64,000 bases of DNA from Lytechinus variegatus (Eukaryota > Echinodermata > Echinoidea > Temnopleuroida > Toxopneustidae). The position numbers and the translations under genes are program-made. Under the pieces are notes generated by a model. It saw only the letters and a program-made list of their open reading frames with translations. It was not told the DNA's origin and ran no database searches. Position 1 is the stretch's first letter, and the number at the start of each line of letters is the position of its first letter. This document shows positions 56,475 to 64,000 of the stretch, one piece after another. The stretch covers positions 17,115,356-17,179,355 of the forward strand of contig NC_054748.1 of NCBI RefSeq assembly GCF_018143015.1, given 5' to 3'.

Positions 56475-57250
56475 AGTTTAGTTGCAAAAGGGCTTAGGTC
56501 CACTTTGGACCATTCCGAGAAAAAACATGTTTTTATTCTCACTTATTGCAATATTCTTATGAGAAACTAAATTGTCATGATGTACTATCCTATCATGTGA
56601 ACATAAAATTGGGTATAAAAGAAATCTGCCTGTCTTCAATTTTTTCCATACATTAAAAAAATATAATTGTGGACCTAACCCGTTTTGCAAGTAAACTGAA
56701 ATGAATCCAATCTCTTTTGATTAAAAAAGTAATTTTTCTTTGCCACTTTCATTCACGTTTTCAAATTGTCTTTGGCATCAGAGTGACTAAATGAGTTTAG
56801 AGACAGAAACCAATAAAATTTATGAATAATATAACCCCTTTTGATAAATGAGTTCTTCAGAAGAGTTTAGTTGCAAAAGGGGTTAGGTCCACTCCAATAA
56901 AATCTTTTTTTTTAATTCTCCCGTATTGCAATATTCTTATGCGAAACTGAATTTTCATGAAACATGAGAACATGAAATTGGGTGTTAGAGAAATCTACCT
57001 GTCTTCATATTTTTTGAGATATTCTTTTCCAAAAAAAAAATCTGTGTGGACCTAACCCCTTCTGCAACTAAACTGAAATGGACCTAACATCTTTTGAAAA
57101 CAAAGTGAGTTTTCTTTGCCATTTTAATTCACTTTTTAACAGGAATTTAAACTTTTCTTTGGTATGATAGTCTTATAGAACTACTAAAAATGTATACATT
57201 AAGACATAAAAATCAAATTTGATGAAAAATGGACCTAACCCCTTTTGCAA
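56475..57250. repeat. Two tandem foldback units, GTTGCAAAAGGGGTTAGGTC
   Basis: GAGTTTAGTTGCAAAAGGG with TTAGGTCCA at 56475 and 56868 is inverted at about 56670 and 57050 (GGACCTAACCC-TT-TGCAA, TAAACTGAAATG). A further half-unit ends near 57250. Each unit is about 210-230 bases. Confidence 0.75.
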
Positions 57251-57406
57251 GTGAGATCTTCAAATAGAAAACAAATTTATATAGGTTTACTTTTACGCAC
57301 CGCTGTTAATTTTCCTCCAGTGGGCCTAGGGTTTTTTTGCGCTTATTTATTGCCATGTGTTTTCTTCTCAAAAGGGAAGTGTCCTGAACGTATTGTATCA
57401 TTTCCT

Positions 57407-58000
57407 TTTAAGGTCAAATCCACCTTAGAATAATGTTGATTTGATCGTAAAAATGAAACATAATTAACGTCGCTTTAAAAAAATCATCAAAATCAGATAG
57501 AAAGTTATGATATTTTTAAGGTTCACTTATTTTTTAAAGAAAACTGTTATATGCACAACTCAGTGACATGCAAATAGAGTCTGATGATGACCCTATACTA
57601 TTTTTTTTAATTACACAATATTTCAATCTTACAGACTTGACAATAAGGACCAATTAACTTCACTGAGCCATAAAAAGTTAGAACAATATGGTAATATACC
57701 ACGTGTTCAGGGAGGAATATTTGTTTCACATGACAATGAGAGAAAATTAGAATATTTCATGAAATACAAAAGAAATAGTGAATGGGTGACATCATCAGTT
57801 CCCTCATTGGCATACTGACAAGGATGTGCGTATAAATGTTTTGTGAAATTTAAGCAAAATTTTTAAAATGTCATTACTTCTTTATTCTACATCCGATTTG
57901 ATGAAATTTTCAGAGTTGTGCTTGTTTGATTTTAAATATCTCTTTTTCTTAAAATCAAGTTTTTGTTGCCAGTAAACTGGGATGAACTTTTCCTTTAATG
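57407..58000. repeat. Long foldback element, copy 3
   Basis: TTTTAAGGTCAAATCCACCT at the left and a complementary CTGGGATGAACTTTTCCTTT right end. The interior matches the copies at 36213 and 52272. Confidence 0.75.
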
Positions 58001-60086
58001 AGCAGATTTGCCAAGAAAGCGATGAACAAAACAATATATATTTTTTTTAATGCACCCCTATGTATTCCACAGTTTGATGTACATTTTACTTTTTCAAAAA
58101 TAGGCTAATCAAGATAATAATATAACAAATGATTACTAGTATGAAGAAGAAAAGGAGGAGAAGGAGGAGGAGAAAAGGAGGAAGAAGATCAGAAGAAGAG
58201 GATAAGTTGTATAATGTATATTTGTTGGGTTTCTCTTTTTAGTTGATATCTATGAGTTAATATTTGCACAGAGAAGATACATGTCAAAATGATAGGCCTT
58301 GCATTGCTTCTTGATAAACGCTAATTACTACTGTCGATGTATTGAGGAGTAGCAATACTGTGGTATCATTCAAGTGGGTCTATATATTTTACAGGATTAT
58401 ATACTGCTCAGACTGTTGCATTATGGGTTAGGATTCTGGCCAGGTTTGAGTAGTCGAGGACTTGTGGAGCTGTTCAGTGACCATGGAATGGTTTTCAAAA
58501 TGTGTGGGGGGGGGGGGGGGGCTGGCCCATGCTAAAAATCACAATAAGATAGTCACTTTGGACATTTATTGACAAAAGTGCCTATTCAAACAGTTTATAA
58601 TGCAAAACTGCACAAATGGCCGAATGGTCAGTTATGTCTACACTACCCAAAATGATCCTCATAGGTCAAAACTGAAGGAATAAATTACATAAGGTTGTTA
58701 TGATCCAGCGCACATTTTAAAATTGAATCTGGATTTCTAAAGACATCCAATCGTAGTTCCGATCAATATTTGTAACACATTTGGACAAAAACAATCATGT
58801 AAATGGTCATGTTTGGTCAAAACATGGCCAAAATGACCACTTCTATTATTATTTGGCAAATGAAACTACTTTATTGGGAATCTGGGTGCCTTTTTACTGA
58901 GGATAAATTGGATGTGGTTACAAAAGCATTCTGTTAAGGGACCATTTCCAAAGAGTGGTCAAAATGGTCATTTTTTGTCAAGAATTGGTCAAAATGGCGC
59001 GAGTGTGATCAATAAGATTCAATCTTTTACATTTTTTGGAATCAGCACACAATTTTACCCCTGATAAGCCTGTCGAACCTCCCCCACCAAAAATTCTGAA
59101 TAAAGCCCCCTATCTAGAAGACTATACATGTATCTTCATTTTCACAAATTGAGACCATTTATTTCTCCAATCTTCTCCAATTAATCTACTTATCAGTTGC
59201 TCTTATGTAGGTCAGTAATTGGAGCTGTGCAGTCAGTGTGTGTGCGTGAGGGTGCATGTGTGGGTGGATTAAGAGGGTGTATGTGCGTGAGTGTGGGTGT
59301 GTCTAGTGTGTGAGGGTATGCATGCTGGTGTGGGTGTGTGTGAGAATCATGAAAGGAACTGGGGGTGAAAGGTGAAGACTGTACAGTGTGTGCTGGGAGC
59401 GCATATGTGGGTTGTAGATGGTACACGTGGGTGTGTCTGTTGTGTTTGTGTGTGTGAGTCCAGAAAGGAACTGGGGGTGAATGGTGGAAGACTGTGCAGT
59501 GTCTGTGCGTGTGTGTTTGTGTGTGGGGGGAGATATGTGGATAGAAGGGGGTTAGACTGAGAAAGAGTAAGAGTGATGCATGATGCGGGGAGCTGAGGCA
59601 CAGAGAGGAGGAGCGATGAGAGGGCACCGTGTCTAATACAAAAGGAAGGGCAGACACAGTGACAGACAGAAGAAAGCGGAAGCACCCGATAAAAGACTAC
59701 ACCAATGTGGAAACGGACAACTGCCTCTGCACACCTCACGAGTGGTCCACGATCTGATTTTGGAACAAACCACATTTTGATTATTTTCTGAATAGGCAAA
59801 TGAAAAGTATCTTATTTAAGGTTCAATGAAAACTAATGTACCAATTTCATATGATTGCAAGCCACTATTTTGGAGTAAAGGATGATACATTGATTTCAAA
59901 TCATAGCTAAGTGTACTGGATGCTATATGACGTCATTATGACTAAAATGCTGAATTCACATTTATTCTAATGTGGAAAGAAGGGTAGTCCCAATGTTCGT
60001 ACAATGATTTAGAACTTTAGTTTAAGGTCTCGTTATTCACAACAAATTTTACTATGTTTTATTCTAAAATCGGGTCACGACCAATC
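58001..60086. other. Intergenic DNA with low-complexity tracts
   Basis: A purine tract (GGAGGAGAAGG) lies at 58141-58200, a run of about 17 G near 58505, repeated TGGTCAAAATGGTCATTT phrases at 58780-59000, and a GT-rich tract at 59215-59560. Long frames over the GT tract are low-complexity. No gene is seen. Confidence 0.6.
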
Positions 60087-60838
60087 TTAACCCTAAATAG
60101 ACAGGGCTATTTCGACACCTAAGAAGACGGGGGGGGGGGGGGGGGCTGATTCAGCCCCTCCTTATGATCTCGGCCTTCATCGCGCGATTGTGATGAAAAT
60201 TGGCGCGTGCATTACCCATGGCATTATCTACAAAACTATAATATCAAATTCTGCGAAAAATCTCATTGCTCATTAATTATGCTAACTTATGCTTAAAATC
60301 ATAAGTTTGCTCTAATTAATAAAATGATGCCCCTAAAATGCTAATTTTTGTTTTACATACTCTAGATAGGCATTTGATCAAATTTATTTTTAAAAAAATT
60401 TCAACATCACGTTTATTTTCTTATGTATTCTATTGTCTTCTAAATTTCTTATGTATTTCTTTGTTTTCGACTTATTGTTTTTTATTGCTTTTTCAATGGA
60501 AATTGTCGAGGACTGTATTTTGGCCATAAGGTAAAATTAATTGATTTTAGCACTAAAAGGCAAAATAATGGTACATTTTATAATTTTTGGCTGAAAACAC
60601 TATTTGCATTGGATTTGTACACAAATTCACAATTTTGGGTCTGCATGCACTTACAAAATGTTGCGTAATTTTCAGAACCGCGTACCCGGGGGTCACAATT
60701 TTGGTCTCAAAAGTTGCGCGAGACTTGAAAATAAAAAGTCATAGAGTGTCGCGGTCAAACAATTTCGAGCGGCCGATCTATCGCGAAAAATGTCGAGGGG
60801 GGCTGAATCAGCCCCCCCCCCAGTCTTTTTAGGGTTAA
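60087..60838. mobile_element. TTAA-flanked element, about 750 bp
   Basis: TTAA-CCCTAAATAGAC at the left and GTCTTTTTAGGG-TTAA at the right, each next to a poly-G or poly-C run and the palindrome GGGGCTGATTCAGCCCC. TTAA ends with a CCCTA terminus resemble piggyBac-type non-autonomous elements (inference). No transposase. A partial copy lies at 25525-25752. Confidence 0.7.
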
Positions 60839-61464
60839 GGTGTGCAGTGGCATTAAAGAAATTCAGAATGAAGAAATTGTACAGAAAAGAACAGGACAAA
60901 ATCTTCTTTAAAAACATTTGTACAAGCAGAATGTATTTATCGTTATTTCTGACATTATTGACATGCTCACAATTGTGTAAAATGATTATTTCTCACATTG
61001 ATAGATTTTACTAAGTTCTAGAACATTACAAATATAAATAATTAACCTTTTTTAAAGCCCCTCCCCTCCTATTTCTCCTGACAATGAGATTTCGTTAACA
61101 CACCAAAGAATTGTGCAAAAAACATTACATTTGTAGATAATCCAACTCCATTTCAAATCCCTCTTTGTCCGCATTTTTATTTAAAAAAGTAGAAGATAAG
61201 TCACACGCAGTTTCCTTTGCATATAAATTATAGACTAATTTGGTCTTTCTTAAATTAAAAAAAAAAAAAATTACGTGTACTTGTGTTTTATAACAAAATT
61301 TCTTTTAACATTTACAAAACCTTGATCAGTATACTAAAAGAATAAAACAAAAGTAAAAAAAAATGTATTTCAACAGGAATCTGGAAAGTGCATTTTTATC
61401 ATAATAATAAATAATCCTGCTATTTCATCATATTAACAACAAAGGATGGAAGGGAAACTGCTTC
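60839..61464. other. AT-rich intergenic DNA
   Basis: No gene or clear element is recognised. A poly-A run lies near 61258. Confidence 0.45.
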
Positions 61465-61858
61465 AAAGGTATATGCTCCTGGGATTCAGGAGAGGGCTGT
61501 TGGACGGTTTCGCTGTGTGCTGTACTCGCCGCAATTACAAAGATCAATGCAACGTGATGCAGCTGTCAATCTTCAGTCAGTTGCGCAGCACATGTACACA
61601 TTCATAGTACACACACCCTGCGCTGATTTTGGCTACATCGGTGCTGGACCAAAAATTTGCTGATGTCACTTCCTACAGCAGCAGAAGTTGGAGCCAAGAT
61701 CTTCGAACAGCAGCTGAAGCATAAACTAAGAATCCTCAGAGTTTGGACATTCAGAACATGGTATCTGCATCAGCATCATATCAAGTCGGCGTCAATGGGC
61801 AGCTGGCACCGCGTGCAGGGCGTAGTATGTCCAACAGCGCCCTCTTAATTCCCAGGAA
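61465..61858. mobile_element. Inverted-repeat element, about 390 bp
   Basis: ATGCTCCTGGGATTCAGGAG with GGGCTGTTGGAC at the left is inverted at the right end (GTCCAACAGCGCCCTCTTAA, TTCCCAGGAACAT). The 63-codon frame inside is not recognised. Confidence 0.6.
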
Positions 61859-61949
61859 CATAGACATTTAAAAGATGCTGCACAGCTACGACATCTAAGA
61901 GATATTTACTGTGGTGCCTAAACCAAACTAACGTCAACAACAAATTATC

Positions 61950-62167
61950 GGGGTGTTGCAAGAAATTAGCGATCAATTGCTAGTCTACCTTGGGTCCAAA
62001 ATCAACCATACGTCTCGCCATTAAATGCAACTTTGCCCTTGATTTACTGCCCTGCTTTTTTACAACAAGGGGTATAAATCTGTGTGCTATAATCAAAACT
62101 GATCAATCTATTATAAAATTGCAACAGAAATTTGCAATTGATGATAACAAACCTTGCAACACCCCCT
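61950..62167. mobile_element. MITE-like element, 218 bp
   Basis: GGGGTGTTGCAAGAAATTAG and GATCAATTGC at the left are inverted as GCAATTGATGATAACAAACC and TTGCAACACCCCC at the right. A related GTGTTGCAAGAAAC word occurs at 63290. Confidence 0.75.
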
Positions 62168-63100
62168 AAGTAATATAAAAGTGACATAATATAAAAGGAG
62201 TCTTTACAACCTCGGCAGTACAAGTAAATTTGGCCAACTTAAAATCATTTTAACCAAAGAAAGCAATGTTAAACAAGGAGTAATTTTATTCTGATGTAAT
62301 TGTGTGCTCAATTAGACATTGGATGTTCCTGACATAGAGTAGACCCATGTGTTTAAAGGATAATTTTTAGACATATACCTTCTTCAAAATGAAAATTTAC
62401 ATTCTGCTTAATCCTAAAAATATCCTCTAACATTTCCTTTGCAAACTGAATGCATTCGACTTACATGAAAAGAAGAGTGCATGTGACCTTTCACCAACAC
62501 GGCGAGGGTTTTGTTGATAATGATGTCTGAATTATTGAAATTATCAAGTTACGATGCCCAAACCTCTCCTCTTCAACCTTTCTTCCCAACAGATTGGTTC
62601 TCTATGACCGAACATGCTTTTTAAAAAAGCAACAAAACAGTCTTTTTCAGTCATATCATTAGTTGGGATAATCCTCAAAAGTATTCATTCAAGGCAGGGT
62701 ACACTCTACGCAAGATTCTAAATACACCGTAATTCTTTCAAAGGTCATAGATGACAGAGCGATCCATCCAGAGAACATTTTGCTGGTGATCATGGAGCAA
62801 AAACCAAGAGTGTGAAGATTTGTCTATCACCTATCGCGTCATGAACCAACTTGAAACCACGGATGAGTATCATCACAAATGGCCGCTCTTTCACGATATT
62901 ACTAAATCAGTCACTAATGATGAATTCATTCTTGGCCAGTAAACCGGCAATATTTCAATAAAACACATAATTGTAGCTCACTATAATAGATGAGACAGGT
63001 CATTCAGCACAATTAAAAAAGACAGTCGGTGTTCACAGCTATTGAAAGAGAATTTGATTAGCCGACCTTGAATTCGTCACAGAAATTTTGTATAATACCA
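62168..63100. other. Unassigned, possibly 3' UTR of the RG-protein gene
   Basis: No coding exon is recognised. It lies downstream of the minus-strand stop at 63700 and may belong to that transcript. Confidence 0.3.
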
Positions 63101-63617
63101 GGGAGGTGTTTCATAAAAAGTTAAGTGCGACTGAAACTCATACTTGATTAATAATTGCATGGGTTATATAACGCATCATCGCATTGGTCAAATCAATCTC
63201 GGACAACATGCACCACTGTTTATTCACCAACAAGGTTAGGCATTAAATATCATGTGCGGGTTGACGTCTAAGCTATGACACTGATGGAGTGTTGCAAGAA
63301 ACTTTTGTTAAATTGGTTGGGTGTTGCAATAGATTGGAGTCAACTAAAAATAAGCGTTAAATCAAAGTCAGGTGTGTGCTCAAGGCCGGCCTTGAGGTTA
63401 GATTTGCCGGCCTTGGCCTTTGGGCCGAGTCATGTGCATACAGTCAACGGGCGTTTCATCCATCGACCTCGTGACTCGGAAGTACCGGCCTTCACGTCAT
63501 CCCTGATCAAAGTACCAATGCTTATTTGGGGGGTATTGCGCATGATAGGGGATTGAACGCAAGTTTCATGCAAACCCGCAGAAGTCGCACTCATCGATTT
63601 GTGAAACGCCCCCCTCA
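63101..63617. mobile_element. MITE-like element, about 517 bp
   Basis: GGGAGGTGTTTCATAAAAAG with AAGTGCGACT at the left is inverted as AGTCGCACTCATCGATTTGT with GAAACGCCCCCC at the right. Inside is a GGCCGGCCTTGAGG hairpin near 63383. Confidence 0.7.
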
Positions 63618-63699
63618 GGTATGACAGAGGTGGAATAACTACAGACTAGAGTGAAGTATTCTGTCTATTTACAGCTAGCATACAATGATGATGGGTTAT

Positions 63700-63782
63700 C
63701 TAGTAGTATCGACCCCTCCCTCTTCCTCTGTTGCGACCGCGACCGTAGCCTCCTCGCTGGTTCTGGTACCTCTGATTACCTC
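63700..63782 (-). CDS. Last exon of an RG-rich protein (partial gene)
   Basis: The acceptor TTTTGTTTGCTAG precedes two bases that finish a split codon. The exon then encodes GNQRYQNQRGGYGRGRNRGR and a short GRGRYY tail before TAG. RG/RGG tails of this kind end many RNA-binding proteins (LSM14, Caprin, FUS-like and hnRNP families among them) and are arginine-methylated and RNA-binding in those. The family cannot be told from this exon alone; upstream exons lie beyond 64000. Confidence 0.7.
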
Positions 63783-64000
63783 CTAGCAAACAAAAGATAT
63801 AAAATAGTAATGGTAAGACGATCTTGCATGAAATATGAATGATGCAGGACTACAATAGAACAAAATCACTTCACATGGGCCGTTTGATAAAGAAAAGGGG
63901 TATTATGGCTCCTAAAACGGGCCAGTGATAACAGAAAAAGAGGTGGATTTTGTAAGGCAAAATTGTAAATTTTAACGAAAAGGGTGTTACTGACTAAAGG
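63783..64000 (-). other. Intron of the RG-protein gene
   Basis: Sequence upstream (minus strand) of the last-exon acceptor. No further exon is visible before the window edge. Confidence 0.5.

Noticed and set aside
59193..59799. Long Ser/His/Thr-rich minus-strand reading frames
   Set aside because: They lie over a GT-rich simple repeat; both overlapping frames are open because of low complexity.

Overview
The window looks like nuclear DNA of an echinoderm, most likely a sea urchin. It is AT-rich, with spliced genes on GT-AG introns. It is packed with short inverted-repeat elements, foldback elements, degenerate tRNA-derived SINEs and long poly-G/poly-C runs, a texture familiar from sea urchin assemblies. 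The species call is inference. No bacterial, organellar or viral gene was seen.

All recognisable genes lie on the minus strand. The main one is an AMBRA1 orthologue, built from 12 well supported coding exons (38392 down to 22769) plus a candidate first exon at 44574-44705. The joined exons give about 1,347 residues against about 1,298 in human AMBRA1. They encode the two separated halves of the WD40 propeller, a long Ser-rich disordered middle and a 518-residue C-terminal exon with two TQT (dynein light chain) motifs at the vertebrate spacing. In vertebrates AMBRA1 is an autophagy scaffold and a DDB1-CUL4 substrate receptor. As printed, the gene has a one-base frameshift in a four-base G run at 25148-25151. 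Upstream of AMBRA1 is a two-exon TMEM86 (YhhN-family lysoplasmalogenase) gene at 54029-55895. The right edge holds the last exon of an RG-rich protein (63700-63782).

Layout: 1-9100 is a repeat mosaic with two CpG-richer unassigned stretches. 9116-16140 is a satellite locus: a 163-bp palindrome, then 146/157-bp monomers arranged partly as a 303-bp dimer, split by a 4,456-bp terminal-inverted-repeat element with an ATAT target duplication and at least eight GACGTTAC motifs. 16-22 kb holds several MITE-like elements, one inserted inside another. 22.8-44.7 kb is AMBRA1. Its introns carry partial copies of its own exon-intron junctions, SINEs, and in intron 1 a 2.6-kb inverted duplication interrupted by a 768-bp insertion with an 8-bp duplication. 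45.4-47.3 kb is an element with a GC-rich palindromic motif repeated roughly every 100 bp. 47-54 kb and 56-63.6 kb are further repeats.

The most unusual signal is the repeated copying of AMBRA1 splice junctions into adjacent introns: three partial exon copies and one array of about eight copies. One copy could be spliced in without breaking the frame.
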